From assembly GCF_038070315.1 (NCBI RefSeq), contig NZ_JBBPCC010000026.1, positions 1 through 64,000 of the forward strand: a stretch of DNA of 64,000 nt, given 5' to 3'. This document shows positions 34,177-43,993 of this stretch, piece by piece. Under the pieces are notes generated by a model, which saw nothing but the letters and a program-made list of their open reading frames with translations, had not been told where the DNA came from and did not search any database. This stretch comes from Paenibacillus_G filicis (GTDB taxonomy: Bacteria > Bacillota > Bacilli > Paenibacillales > NBRC-103111). Made by a program: the position numbers and the translations under genes. The stretch's first letter is position 1. Every line of letters begins with the position of its first letter.

Positions 34177-34479
34177 CCTTATTTTGGCCTACTCCCGAAT
34201 TCGATTTCGCAATGCATCAGTAGACGATATGGATGTTGCCGCGTTCCCCGATCTAAACCTTGATGTAGCTGTTCAGCAAGTCCTTGCCAGTCGAGTGCCC
34301 TTTCGGTTTTGGTCGCTGCCTTGGTTACATAATCTAAAAATAAGTTATTTGATATATATGTCTGGTTTGTCGTTCAACTAACAGGCAGTAATGTTTATTT
34401 ATAATCAATCTAGGTCACGATACAAGGAATTTTTCTGGTAATATTATGAAATAAAATGATGGCAATTGGAGTGAATACT
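34177..34479. other. gene-free stretch with short relic
   Basis: A short plus-strand frame contains AAFPDLNLDVAVQQVLA, which faintly recalls MutS-type proteins, but it is too short to assign. The rest is AT-rich leader of the next gene. Confidence 0.3.
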
Positions 34480-35454
34480 ATGCTTTCTGAAGAAGAGTAT
34501 ACGAAGGTTGCGAAAGAAGCGTTAATTCAATACCCGATCATTTGTGAGAAACTTGTTTACCTTGGGAAAAGTGATAATGTTACATTCCGAATTCATACAA
34601 ATGATGATAATCGAAAGTTTCTTCTCAAAATCCATATCTCGACGAGTTCCATTAAATCAAAGGGAAATATCGAATCAGAACTCATTTGGCTCGAAGCTTT
34701 AGATGGAGATACAGATCTCGTAGTACCTTCTCCTGTAAGAAATCTTGACGGTGATCTGGTAATAGATATATCAACTGATCATAGCGATAATAAATTGATT
34801 GTGACTATTCATCATTGGGTTAATGGCGAAGTGCTTAACAGGGAGCCAACAAGAAGTGAAACTGCAAATTTGGCTCTTTTAATGGCGGCTCTACATAAAC
34901 ATTCTATGCAGTGGAATGTACCTGAAGGCTTTAATAGACCAATATATAATTCTGATCATTTATTTTCATCACTCAATCAATTAAAACAGTTGGTAAATCT
35001 AGAACTTATGTCAAGCGAAGCGTTTGTCTATGTGGAAGAGTCAGCACATAAAATAGCAAATGTGATACAAAGTCATGAACGATTACAGAGTAACTGGGGA
35101 GTTATTCATTCTGACCTTCATGAGAGTAACTATGTGTTTCATGGAGATATTCCTCGGCCAATAGATTTTTCGAATTGTGGTTATGGCTTTTATTTATTTG
35201 ATATTGCTGAAACATTTCTGCATCTTTCAGTTGAAAATAGGAAAATATTTATTGCATCATATAGCAAAGTAAATAAACTACAAGAAAATTATTTAGAGCT
35301 ATTAGATGCTTTTTTTATATGGTCAATAATAAGGACTTTCGCATTCCATTCTTTAAATCCAATCGAACAACAATCTTTGGCAGAAAGTTTTCCAACAGTT
35401 ATTCAAGATTATTTTATAAAATATATTAATGGGGAAGATTTCCTGTTAAGCTAA
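34480..35454 (+). CDS. aminoglycoside-phosphotransferase-fold kinase
   Basis: 324 residues. Brenner motif HSDLHESN (H-x-D-x-x-x-x-N) and DFSNCG as metal motif, KFLLKIH as ATP lysine strand. The family covers antibiotic phosphotransferases and homoserine or choline kinases (HrK/ThrB type); no resistance role can be claimed. ATG 34480 with GGAGTG is preferred to the ATG at 34456. Strongly AT-rich compared with neighbours, which suggests horizontal origin. Confidence 0.82.
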   Translation: MLSEEEYTKVAKEALIQYPIICEKLVYLGKSDNVTFRIHTNDDNRKFLLKIHISTSSIKSKGNIESELIWLEALDGDTDLVVPSPVRNLDGDLVIDISTDHSDNKLIVTIHHWVNGEVLNREPTRSETANLALLMAALHKHSMQWNVPEGFNRPIYNSDHLFSSLNQLKQLVNLELMSSEAFVYVEESAHKIANVIQSHERLQSNWGVIHSDLHESNYVFHGDIPRPIDFSNCGYGFYLFDIAETFLHLSVENRKIFIASYSKVNKLQENYLELLDAFFIWSIIRTFAFHSLNPIEQQSLAESFPTVIQDYFIKYINGEDFLLS

Positions 35455-35476
35455 CGGATACAATAGGCTAAAAAAA

Positions 35477-35530
35477 CAGCAGCAGTTTAGGACTTTATTT
35501 TCTCGTCCAAGACAGCTGCTGCTTTATTTT
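35477..35530. terminator. terminator between converging genes
   Basis: AGCAGCAG at 35477 pairs with CTGCTGCT near 35515, with an inner GGAC/GTCC stem; A-run before, T-rich after. Confidence 0.65.
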
Positions 35531-35546
35531 CAAGATCAGTCCAATT

Positions 35547-36128
35547 CTATTTTTTCAGCTCGCTCTCAATGTAGCGGAAAAGCTGCTCTCTCACCGTTGT
35601 GATCGAGGAGTTGCCCGGATAGAGCTTGTGCATCACTAAGCCTCCCTCCACGGCGGAGAGGATGAACAGGGCAGCATCCTTAGGAATCACTTGCGCGCGA
35701 ATCTCGCCCGAGGATATGCCTGATTGGATAATCTCGCCGATAAACGCCAACAGATTATCCATAGCCTGCCCAGCCTGCTCATACAGCGGGGGCGATACCG
35801 CATGTGCTTCCACCGTGGCGTTTACGATCGGACAGCCTCCAGGGAAGTCCAGGCCGCAATAAAAATCGATGAACGCAGTAAGCTGCCCGAGCGATGTCGG
35901 CTGGGAGGCCATGACCGGTTCCATCTGTTCATTCACCAGCGCGCAGCAGTGCTTGAACGATTCGAGCATCAGCTCTTCTTTATCTTTGAAATGATTATAG
36001 AGTCCGCCCTTTTGCAGGCCGGTGGCATCCGTAATTTCGGCCAAAGAGGTGGACAAAAAGCCGCGTTGGTTCAACAGCAGAGCTGTTTTTTCGATGACAA
36101 ACTGCTTGGTCTTCTCACCTTTTCGGAT
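35547..36128 (-). CDS. TetR/AcrR family regulator with apparent non-AUG start
   Basis: 193 residues if started at the ATC codon at 36128. The family N-terminus IRKGEKTKQFVIEKTALLL then reads in full, and SD AAGGAGG lies eight bases upstream. No ATG, GTG or TTG exists before TTG 36074, which would cut into the first helix. Helix-turn-helix: TSLAEITDATGLQKGGLYNHF with KDKEEL. C-terminal domain of the YxaF/LmrA type. Divergent from the sensor kinase gene at 36348 but probably unrelated to it. Confidence 0.78.
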   Translation of the reverse strand: MRKGEKTKQFVIEKTALLLNQRGFLSTSLAEITDATGLQKGGLYNHFKDKEELMLESFKHCCALVNEQMEPVMASQPTSLGQLTAFIDFYCGLDFPGGCPIVNATVEAHAVSPPLYEQAGQAMDNLLAFIGEIIQSGISSGEIRAQVIPKDAALFILSAVEGGLVMHKLYPGNSSITTVREQLFRYIESELKK

Positions 36129-36276
36129 GATAATCCCCTCCTTAACTTGCAGCGGTTGTATGGTTCATTATATTGTAAGGATAACAAAGAGAGAGTGTCA
36201 ATATCGAATTAAAAGACAGACTGTTCTTATTTTCATAACTAATTAAAATAATCCAGATTGCAGCATATATTTTACA

Positions 36277-36321
36277 TTAACTTTGATGAAACGAGTTTGC
36301 TATAATATTAAAACGCTTTCA
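36277..36321 (+). promoter_or_regulatory. promoter and CcpA cre site of the catabolic regulon
   Basis: TTAACT (36277-36282), 18-bp spacer, TATAAT (36301-36306). TTAAAACGCTTTCA (36308-36321) matches the cre consensus TGWAANCGNTNWCA in all but one position and covers the start of transcription, where CcpA would block initiation in rich sugar. Confidence 0.75.
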
Positions 36322-36347
36322 AAACTAACTTGGAATGGGTGGCCAAC

Positions 36348-38084
36348 ATGTATAAGCGCAGCTTGCTAGTCAAAATGCTCGTATGGATTCTGCTTGCTAC
36401 CGTCATTCCCTTTATCTGCTCGAATCTGATCTCATACCGCTCGACGTCCGCTGCGCTAGAGGAGAATCTGATCGAGTTGAACCGCAAGACGATGAATATC
36501 GGCCTGGATAACCTGAAGCGGTACCTGCAGGAGCTGAATCAAACGTCCGTCTCCTGGTACTACGATCAGAGCCTGATCAGCTACATGTGGCTGGAGAAGC
36601 CCGGGGCCGAACATACGGTGTACATCGACCGGCAGGTCGATTCCTTATATTACAGCCGGCCGGAGATCAAGCTGGTGAATTACTTCAGTGCGATGAGCGG
36701 CCAGCAGTATGTCAAATTAAACCCTGCTGTCTGGGGTGTGTCCCCCCAGCTTAAGCTTCCTTCCCGCAGTCAGGAGGACTGGGGTGTTCTGCCGAGCTAC
36801 GAGACGCAGCGCTTGAATGGAAGCGCTTTTCTGATCGTCCACCGCAAGCTGATCGATTATCCGAAGTCCACGGTGCTGGGGCTGCTGTCGATCTGCTTCT
36901 CTATGGAGGAAATAAGCCGGATCGGTGCGCAGCTCCTTGACCAGACGCATGAGCAATTATTCATGCTCCTGGGAGACGGGCAGATGATCTACACGTCCGA
37001 TGAGACGGTTGATGCGCGTTCGCTGGGCACGAGTCTTCGTCGGTCCGAGAGCGGAGAGCCCAGAGGCCACTGGTACGGAGAGTTTCAAGGAAAGCCGGGC
37101 GTATTTCTGGCCGTCACCGACAGCTATCTCGGTACACCGCTCACCATCGTCAAGTTCATCCCGTCCTCATTCATCAACCAGACCGCGAGGCAAACGCTCG
37201 ACCGCTCGATCGCGATTCAGTTCATAGCGGTGGCGTTCGTCATTCTATTTACGTTCATCCTCACGTATTCGACCATTGCCCCGATCAAGCGGCTCATCCG
37301 CAATATGATCCGTGTAGAAATCGGCCAGTTCGATGTCGAGCGGTTCAAGACGCGTGAAGACGAGCTCGGCATTCTAGAGCTGAGGTTCCAGACGATGGTA
37401 CGGAATCTCAAGGAGATGATCATCCGTGAATACCAGCAGCGGATCGAGCTGTCGACGGCTCAGCTCAAGATGCTGCAGGCGCAGATCAACCCGCATTTTC
37501 TGTACAACACGCTGCAATGGATCGGGACCGAGGCGCTCCGCCATCAGATCGTCGAAATCAATGATAAAATCTCGCAGCTCGGCGCGATCCTCCGCTACAG
37601 CATGGATCTGGATACCGAAACCGTCACGCTGCAGATGGAAATCGATCATATTCAGGATTATCTGTCCTTGCAGGAGACTCGGTTTAAGGACCATCTGACG
37701 TATACGATTCAATGCGAGCCGGCCGCAGCTCAGGTGCTCGTACCGAAAATGATTCTTCAGCCGCTGGTTGAGAACAGCATCGTGCATGGTATCGAGGACG
37801 GGAGCGGGCAAGGCTCCATCTGGCTGGACATTACGCTGGAAGATTCGCTGGTGATCCGGATTATCGACAATGGGAAGGGGATTGATCCATCCACCATCCA
37901 GCACCTCAAGCAGCGGTTCGAGAAGGAGCTGTCGCCGCCAGGGGAGCAGGAGGGCATCGGATTGATTAATGTGCTGCAGCGGCTTAGGCTCAAGTACCGG
38001 GAGGCGTTCACCTGGGAGATTGTCAGCCGGCCTTATGAACAAACGGAAATTGTACTTGTCATTTCATCTCAGGAGGGGAATTAG
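36348..38084 (+). CDS. YesM-family sensor histidine kinase
   Basis: 578 residues: helix 1 (MLVWILLATVIPFICSNLI), extracellular sensor of about 250 residues, helix 2 (IAIQFIAVAFVILFTFIL), HAMP, then the His_kinase domain with phospho-acceptor region QAQINPHFLYNTLQWI and ATPase N/G boxes (LVENSIVHGI, DNGKGI, GIGLINV). It senses an extracellular sugar-like signal and phosphorylates the YesN-type regulator next to it. ATG 36348 follows GGGTGG. Confidence 0.9.
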   Translation: MYKRSLLVKMLVWILLATVIPFICSNLISYRSTSAALEENLIELNRKTMNIGLDNLKRYLQELNQTSVSWYYDQSLISYMWLEKPGAEHTVYIDRQVDSLYYSRPEIKLVNYFSAMSGQQYVKLNPAVWGVSPQLKLPSRSQEDWGVLPSYETQRLNGSAFLIVHRKLIDYPKSTVLGLLSICFSMEEISRIGAQLLDQTHEQLFMLLGDGQMIYTSDETVDARSLGTSLRRSESGEPRGHWYGEFQGKPGVFLAVTDSYLGTPLTIVKFIPSSFINQTARQTLDRSIAIQFIAVAFVILFTFILTYSTIAPIKRLIRNMIRVEIGQFDVERFKTREDELGILELRFQTMVRNLKEMIIREYQQRIELSTAQLKMLQAQINPHFLYNTLQWIGTEALRHQIVEINDKISQLGAILRYSMDLDTETVTLQMEIDHIQDYLSLQETRFKDHLTYTIQCEPAAAQVLVPKMILQPLVENSIVHGIEDGSGQGSIWLDITLEDSLVIRIIDNGKGIDPSTIQHLKQRFEKELSPPGEQEGIGLINVLQRLRLKYREAFTWEIVSRPYEQTEIVLVISSQEGN

Positions 38085-38085
38085 C

Positions 38086-39660
38086 ATGAAGGTTCTGATA
38101 GTCGACGACGAAGCGCATGTCCGGGAGGGTATCGATCTGTCTGTGTCTTGGGAGAGCTACGGCGTGACGGAGCGGCTGATGGCGGCGAACGGCCTGGAAG
38201 CTCTGGAGCTGCTGAAGCGCAGTCAGCCCGCCGTGATGTTCTGCGATATGAAGATGCCGCTGATGGGTGGGCTGGAGCTGCTGGAGAAAATCCGTGAGGA
38301 AGGGCTGGATACTCAGGTCATCGTCATCAGCGGGTACGGGGATTTCGAATACACCCGGGCGACGATCCGGGCCAACGGCGTGGATTATATTCTGAAGCCG
38401 TTCCGGCGCAAGGATGTGGAGGAGGCGCTGCAGAAGGCGATCCAGGCGTGGCGGGAGGCGGCGGACCTGAAGCAGGTTGATGTCGACCGCAACTTCCTCG
38501 TGCGCAGGGCGGAGGCGGTGCTTGGCGAGAAGAAGCTGGCGGCGTATTTCCGGGGCGAGGTGCCGCTGACCTCCTCGATTCGCAGCACGGCGGAGAAGTG
38601 TGGGCTGGGAGGCAAGCCGCTGAGGGCGGTGCTGCTGCTGCCCAAGAACCGGCTGGAGGTGTTAAACGAGCGGTTCATGATGGATGACGAGCTGTTCTCG
38701 TTCGCATTGGAAAATATCGCGCTGTACGCGCTTGGAAGCGACGTGCCGAGCTATCTGTGCCGGCTGGACGATTACCAGTGGCTGCTGTTCATGGAAGGAA
38801 CGGCTGCGGGGCTGCAGGGAGCTGGCCATTCCTTTTACCTGGAGCGGCTGAAGCAGGCCTGGCGGCACACGCTGCGCCTGGAGATGCTGGTCGGAACGAC
38901 CCCGGCGGTGGCCGGGCTGGAGGAGATCCATACCGTCATCGGCGAAGCGAGGCGGGGTCTGCTGGACAGCGATGTGCTGACCGGCAGTAGCCGGAATGGA
39001 GGGGCGCCGAGCGGTGAACTCCCTCATCTGGCGAGCGAGCAGTTCCTGCTCCGCAAGGCGATTGAAGCCTGTAACAAGGCCTTTGCGGCGGAATTGGTGA
39101 ATAAGCATGCGGACGCGCTGCGGCGGAGGGGCTCGCTGCGCCTGAGGGAGCTGCAGGAATGCACGATGGAGGCCAATCTGCTGCTCGGGCGTTGGAGCCG
39201 GTTGGCTTCCGAATCCAGCCTGCCCCCGCAGTCTCTGTCCCTCCCGCTGTGGATCAACGACCTGGATGAATGGAGACGGGTGCTCATCAGCCAGATGCAT
39301 CTGCTGATGGACAGCCTCTATCAGAAGTCCGGCGCCAGTCATAGTATCGAAGAGATCAAGGATTATTTGGATCAGCATTTCTATGAAGAAATTACGTTGA
39401 CGCTGCTTGCGGAGCAGTTCCACTTCAGCCCCCAGTATATATCCAAGAAATTCAAGGATACCTATCAGAAAACGATCGTGATGTACTTGACCGATCTGAA
39501 GATCGAGCGGGCCAAGTCGATGCTGTCCGGTACAAGTCTTTCCGTCGCCGAGATTGCGAATCAGCTCGGCTACGAGGATGAGAATTATTTCAGCAAGGTG
39601 TTCAAGAAGCAGGTGGGGGTGTCTCCCTCACCGTACCGCAAACTTCATGAGGCGAAATAA
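38086..39660 (+). CDS. YesN-family response regulator with AraC output domain
   Basis: 524 residues. Receiver domain with DDE, phospho-acceptor Asp in FCDMKMP, VISGY and K of LKP; a long middle region; C-terminal AraC helix-turn-helix pair (ITLTLLAEQFHFSPQYISKK; LSVAEIANQLGYEDENYFSK). Starts one base after the kinase stop with SD CAGGAGGGG. It would activate the importer and catabolic genes downstream. Confidence 0.9.
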   Translation: MKVLIVDDEAHVREGIDLSVSWESYGVTERLMAANGLEALELLKRSQPAVMFCDMKMPLMGGLELLEKIREEGLDTQVIVISGYGDFEYTRATIRANGVDYILKPFRRKDVEEALQKAIQAWREAADLKQVDVDRNFLVRRAEAVLGEKKLAAYFRGEVPLTSSIRSTAEKCGLGGKPLRAVLLLPKNRLEVLNERFMMDDELFSFALENIALYALGSDVPSYLCRLDDYQWLLFMEGTAAGLQGAGHSFYLERLKQAWRHTLRLEMLVGTTPAVAGLEEIHTVIGEARRGLLDSDVLTGSSRNGGAPSGELPHLASEQFLLRKAIEACNKAFAAELVNKHADALRRRGSLRLRELQECTMEANLLLGRWSRLASESSLPPQSLSLPLWINDLDEWRRVLISQMHLLMDSLYQKSGASHSIEEIKDYLDQHFYEEITLTLLAEQFHFSPQYISKKFKDTYQKTIVMYLTDLKIERAKSMLSGTSLSVAEIANQLGYEDENYFSKVFKKQVGVSPSPYRKLHEAK

Positions 39661-39760
39661 TTCCTTGTTTTGGCGAGGATATTCCATGCCGTTCCAAGGC
39701 CCGATTCTCTACAATAAAGACATAGCCAGTCACCCACTCAACCCTGTAGGAGGATCATCC

Positions 39761-41047
39761 ATGAAGAAGAGCATGTTTCTAGCAGCCTCTGTTTTGGTAA
39801 CGCTTTCGATGCTGTCCGGCTGTGCGGGCGGCGGACAGCCAGCCCCCGCTCCGGCGGATAAAGGCGCTTCATCCGCCCCATCGGCTCCGCCGAAGGTCAA
39901 TCTTAAGCTGGTTCAGGGCAAGATTGAGGTTACGGACCAAGTGAAGCAGATGGCAGCGGATTACACGAAGGAGCATCCGAACGTCAATATTGAAGTCCAA
40001 GTCGTCCGCGACCTCGACACGGCGCTGAAGACGAGATTCGCCTCCGGGGACGAGCCGGATATTTTCTTCACCAAGAGCTTCAGCGGCATCCGGGACTGGA
40101 GCGAGCGGCTGCTTGATCTGTCCAATGAGCCCTGGATGAGCCAGGTGATGGATTACGCGCTTCCAGGCATGACGATTAACGGCAAGAAGCTGGGTTTCCC
40201 GACGGCGCTGGAGGGCTACGGATTTATTTATAACAAGGATCTGTTCGCCAAGGCCGGTATCGATAAGGTGCCTACGACGCTCACCGCGCTCAAGGAAACG
40301 AATGAGAAGCTGAAGGCGGCGGGGATCCAATCATACTCCGAAGCGTACAAGGAATACTTCGTGCTGGGACGCAATCTGTTTAACCTGCCGTTCGCTTATG
40401 CGAAGGACCCGACCGGCCTGATCGGCAATATCAGCGGGGGAACGGCCAAGGTGCAGGATGTGCCGCTGATGAATAACTTCTTCGACTTGCTGGACATGAC
40501 CGCCAAGTACGGCCGGGGCGCCGAATCAGTCGGTGTCAGCTACGATAATCAGGTGGCGGATTTTGCAGCAGGCAAGACGGCGATGATGCAACAGGGCGTC
40601 TGGACGATCGATCTGATTAATAAAGCGAACCCGAACCTCAACTTCGGCATGTTCGCGGTGCCGTTGACCGATAACCCGAGCGACACGAAGCTGCCGGTGG
40701 ATATTCCGACTTACTACGTGATCAACAAGGATTCCAAGCAGCTGGAGGAAGCGAAGAAATTTCTCACCTGGCTGCATAAGAACGGACAGAAGTACCTCGT
40801 AGAGTCCATGCATCTGATCCCAGCCTTCAAGGATCTGAAGGCGACCAAGGAGCTCGGTCCACTGGCTACGGATATGAGCGTGTATGTGGAGAACAACCAG
40901 ACGATTCCTTGGGCGTACGCACTCTGGCCGTCCGGCATGGATGTCCAGTTCACCAAGGCGCTGCAGGCCTATGTCGGCGGGCAATTAACGAGAGAGAAGG
41001 CGCTCGAGGAAGTACAGAAATCGTGGAATACCGCGTTGAAAAAGTAA
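39761..41047 (+). CDS. carbohydrate ABC transporter substrate-binding lipoprotein
   Basis: 428 residues with lipobox MLSGC (Cys about 21), Ala/Pro/Ser linker and an extracellular solute-binding family 1 fold (FASGDEPDIFFTKSF; GYGFIYNKDLFAKAG). CUT1-type importer component. SD GTAGGAGG. A GC-rich stem-loop follows before the permeases, as is usual where the binding protein is needed in excess. Confidence 0.9.
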   Translation: MKKSMFLAASVLVTLSMLSGCAGGGQPAPAPADKGASSAPSAPPKVNLKLVQGKIEVTDQVKQMAADYTKEHPNVNIEVQVVRDLDTALKTRFASGDEPDIFFTKSFSGIRDWSERLLDLSNEPWMSQVMDYALPGMTINGKKLGFPTALEGYGFIYNKDLFAKAGIDKVPTTLTALKETNEKLKAAGIQSYSEAYKEYFVLGRNLFNLPFAYAKDPTGLIGNISGGTAKVQDVPLMNNFFDLLDMTAKYGRGAESVGVSYDNQVADFAAGKTAMMQQGVWTIDLINKANPNLNFGMFAVPLTDNPSDTKLPVDIPTYYVINKDSKQLEEAKKFLTWLHKNGQKYLVESMHLIPAFKDLKATKELGPLATDMSVYVENNQTIPWAYALWPSGMDVQFTKALQAYVGGQLTREKALEEVQKSWNTALKK

Positions 41048-41062
41048 GAGCTACGCAGGCTA

Positions 41063-41104
41063 GCCGCTGCGCCGCTGGTGTCAGCCCCAGCGGGCGGCAG
41101 CGGC
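41063..41104 (+). other. intercistronic GC-rich stem-loop
   Basis: GCCGCTG-C-GCCGCTGG can pair with CCAGCGG-GCG-GCAGCGGC across a 7-nt loop. There is no T-run, so it probably stabilises the 3' end of the binding-protein mRNA or reduces read-through instead of ending transcription. Confidence 0.5.
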
Positions 41105-41137
41105 ACAGCGTGGATAACGGGGAAAAGGAGTATATTC

Positions 41138-42016
41138 ATGTCACGAACGCAAACTAGAAAGCTGTTGATCTATATCGCCTTTGTCTCCCCGGCTGTCTTG
41201 TTTTTCGCTTTGTTTATCATCTGGCCGTTTCTGAGAGCGATTGTGTTTTCGTTCCAGGATTGGAACGGGATCAGCAGCACGATCAAATGGGCCGGCTGGC
41301 GGAATTACGAGCGGCTGCTCACCGATACGGAGTTTATGAAATCCTTCTCCTTTACGCTGAAATATGTGCTCGTCAGTACGATTCTCGCGAATGTTGCCGG
41401 CTTTGCGCTTGCTTTTATCTTGAATATGGCGCTCAAAACCAAAAACCTATTGAGAACGGTATTCTTTTTGCCGCATGTCGTGGGCTCGTTGATTATCGGA
41501 TTTATTTTTCAATTTATTATCACGCAGGGCTTTCCCCAAATCGCCAGCATCACCGGCATCGAGATCTTCCAGAAAAACTGGCTCAGCCTGCCGGACTATG
41601 CCTTCTGGGCGCTCATTCTCGTCAGCGTGTGGCATTACGCGGGTTACTTGATGGTCATTTACCTGGCAGCGCTGCAGGGGATACCGGCAGATTTGCTGGA
41701 AGCGGCGCAAATTGACGGGGCAGGCCGCTGGTACCGGCTGCGCAGCATCATTCTTCCGCTGATCATGCCTGCGATGACGGTGTGCCTGTTTCTCGGCATC
41801 TCACATGGCTTCAAGGTGTTCGACCTGAACTTCGCCCTGACGAAGGGCGGGCCGTTCGGATCGACAGAATCGCTCGCACTGCATATTTATCTGGACGCCT
41901 TCACCAAAAATGAATATACGTATGCTTCAGCCAAAGCCGTTGTGTTCTTCGTCGTGCTGGCCTCGATTACGGTCGTCCAGGTGTTCGTTATGAAGCGCAA
42001 GGAGGTGGAGATGTAA
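41138..42016 (+). CDS. sugar ABC transporter permease (MalF/UgpA type)
   Basis: 292 residues, six membrane segments; EAA motif EAAQIDGAGRWYRLRSIILP near residue 190. SD AAAAGGAG. Pairs with the next gene; the stop and next start share a base (TAATG). Confidence 0.9.
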   Translation: MSRTQTRKLLIYIAFVSPAVLFFALFIIWPFLRAIVFSFQDWNGISSTIKWAGWRNYERLLTDTEFMKSFSFTLKYVLVSTILANVAGFALAFILNMALKTKNLLRTVFFLPHVVGSLIIGFIFQFIITQGFPQIASITGIEIFQKNWLSLPDYAFWALILVSVWHYAGYLMVIYLAALQGIPADLLEAAQIDGAGRWYRLRSIILPLIMPAMTVCLFLGISHGFKVFDLNFALTKGGPFGSTESLALHIYLDAFTKNEYTYASAKAVVFFVVLASITVVQVFVMKRKEVEM

Positions 42017-42846
42017 TGAACACCCGCTACAATGGCAGCAAATTCTTGCTCGAGCTGGCGATGATCGCACTGGGCGTCTTGTTCTTCTTCCCGCTGTACT
42101 TGACCTTCGTGAACGGGTTCAAGGACTACAACGAGGTGCTGGCGTCTACGGCTGCGCTGCCGAAGCACTTTAGCTTTCATAATTTCTCGATCGTCTGGAA
42201 GCAGGTCAACTTTCCTGGGGTCTTCGCCAACTCCCTGATTATCACGGTCGGCAGCGTGCTCGGGATTCTGCTCATCAGCTCGGCAGCCGCTTATCAGCTG
42301 GTCCGGCGTCCAGGGGTCGTGAGTCATGTGATCTTCCTGCTGATTCTCTCCTCGCTGGTCATTCCGTTCCAGACGATGATGATTCCGCTGGTGAGGGTCG
42401 CCCGGGATTTGAACCTGATTAACTCGCTGCCCGGTATGGTGGTGATGTATTGGGGCTTCGGCATTCCGCTCGCTTTGTTTCTGTACCACGGTTTTATCAA
42501 GGGGATTCCGCTGGAGCTGGAGGAAGCGGCCACCATCGACGGAAGCGGTACAGTGGGCGTGTTCTTCCGTATCCTGCTACCGCTGCTTGTGCCGATTACG
42601 ACGACGATTGCGATTCTGCATACGTTGTGGATCTGGAATGACTTCCTGCTGCCGTTCATTATGCTGACAGGTAAGGCGAATCAGACGATTCCGCTCGCGA
42701 CCTACGTCTACTTCGGCGAATATACGAACCAATGGCATCTGGCGCTCGCAGCGCTCACGATGGCGATTGTACCCGTGATCGTCTTCTTCCTGGCGATGCA
42801 GCGATATATCATTCAAGGCATTACAGCCGGGGCGGTCAAAGGTTAA
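42016..42846 (+). CDS. sugar ABC transporter permease (MalG type)
   Basis: 276 residues, six membrane segments; EAA motif EEAATIDGSGTVGVFFRILLP. No ATP-binding gene follows, as is common for CUT1 importers in Firmicutes that share the MsmX/MsmK ATPase encoded elsewhere (established for the family, inferred here). Confidence 0.9.
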   Translation: MNTRYNGSKFLLELAMIALGVLFFFPLYLTFVNGFKDYNEVLASTAALPKHFSFHNFSIVWKQVNFPGVFANSLIITVGSVLGILLISSAAAYQLVRRPGVVSHVIFLLILSSLVIPFQTMMIPLVRVARDLNLINSLPGMVVMYWGFGIPLALFLYHGFIKGIPLELEEAATIDGSGTVGVFFRILLPLLVPITTTIAILHTLWIWNDFLLPFIMLTGKANQTIPLATYVYFGEYTNQWHLALAALTMAIVPVIVFFLAMQRYIIQGITAGAVKG

Positions 42847-42957
42847 ATATAGGATGGGTAGGTATGGTATGGGGCTGCTTTAGCTATCCGAGGGATACAG
42901 ACGGTACACATAAATCCGATGAAGTTGGATCATTCGCAAGAACACGAAGGAGCCGTG

Positions 42958-43959
42958 ATGGATATGAAAACGAAACCGGTCATAGGAGTTACTCTGGGCG
43001 ATGCGGCGGGGATCGGCCCGGAGCTGGCCGTCAAGGCGCTGCATAACCCTGCAATACGCGAACTCGCCACCTGGGTGCTGATCGGGGATGAGCGCGTGCT
43101 GAAGCAAGGGCAGGAGGTTGCCGGGGAGGCTTTGCCATACCGCACGATTACGGATGCAGCCCAGGCGGCTGAAGCGCCGGAGGAGCTTAGCTTCATCGAC
43201 TTGGGCAACCTGTCCCCTGAGGAGTACACGCCGGGGCAGTTGTCGCTACGGTCCGGTCAGGCGACGGGGGAGACGCTGATCTATGCGCTCGAGCAGGCGC
43301 AGCAGAAGAAGCTGGACGGTGTCATCTACGCGCCGATCAACAAGGAGGCGCTGCATAAGGGCGGCTTCCACTTCCAGGACGAGCTGCATTTCTTCGCATC
43401 GCTGCTCGGCTGCAAGGAGGGCTTCAGCGAGATCAATGTGATGGATGATCTATGGGTGACGCGGGTCACCTCGCATATTCCGCTCAAGGACGTTAGCGGC
43501 CTGGTGACCCAGGAACGCGTCGGTCAGATCATCCGCTTCGCGCACCGCACCTTGACCAAGGCGGGCATCGACAATCCGCGTATCGCGGTCGCCGCGCTCA
43601 ATCCGCATGCCGGAGACGGCGGCCTGATGGGGATGGAGGAGATCGAGGAGATTCGTCCTGCGGTGCAGGAGGCCCGGGAGCAGGGCATTCGGGCGGAAGG
43701 CCCATATCCTGCGGATACGATCTTCCTGCGGCTGAAGACGGACCTGTTCGACTGCCTCGTCGGGATGTATCATGACCAGGCGCAGACGGGGATGAAGCTG
43801 ATGGGCTTCTACCGAGGCGTCACCGTCAGCGGAGGGCTGCCGGTCGTGATCGCGACTCCGGCGCATGGAACGGCCTTCGATATCGCTGGCAGGGGAACGG
43901 CCGATCCGGGCGCGATGGAGCATGCGATGAAGCTGGCTGTCAAGCTGATCGGACTGTAG
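42958..43959 (+). CDS. PdxA-family 4-phospho-hydroxyacid dehydrogenase
   Basis: 333 residues, full PdxA fold: GVTLGDAAGIGPE at the start, zinc ligands His in SHIPL, LNPHAGDGG and YHDQAQTGMK. Classic PdxA oxidises and decarboxylates 4-phospho-hydroxythreonine; PdxA2-type relatives act on 4-phospho-threonate or -erythronate in sugar-acid catabolism. No pyridoxine gene or DUF1537 kinase is near, and it lies in a catabolic operon, so PdxA2-like use is likely. SD AAGGAG is 5 bases before ATG 42958; ATG 42964 is possible. Confidence 0.85.
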   Translation: MDMKTKPVIGVTLGDAAGIGPELAVKALHNPAIRELATWVLIGDERVLKQGQEVAGEALPYRTITDAAQAAEAPEELSFIDLGNLSPEEYTPGQLSLRSGQATGETLIYALEQAQQKKLDGVIYAPINKEALHKGGFHFQDELHFFASLLGCKEGFSEINVMDDLWVTRVTSHIPLKDVSGLVTQERVGQIIRFAHRTLTKAGIDNPRIAVAALNPHAGDGGLMGMEEIEEIRPAVQEAREQGIRAEGPYPADTIFLRLKTDLFDCLVGMYHDQAQTGMKLMGFYRGVTVSGGLPVVIATPAHGTAFDIAGRGTADPGAMEHAMKLAVKLIGL

Positions 43960-43993
43960 GACGGCAGGGTCAATACGGAAGGAGGAAGCGAAG

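Noticed and set aside
36348..38084. Assigning the TetR gene at 35547 as regulator of the catabolic regulon
   Set aside because: The YesM/YesN-type pair is the obvious regulator and no TetR dyad is seen at the promoter.
38662..39423. 253-codon minus-strand frame
   Set aside because: Shadow of the response regulator; Gln/Arg-rich low-complexity product.
42958..43959. Calling the PdxA protein a vitamin B6 enzyme
   Set aside because: No other pyridoxine gene is near; Bacillus-type bacteria make B6 by PdxS/PdxT; the operon is catabolic.
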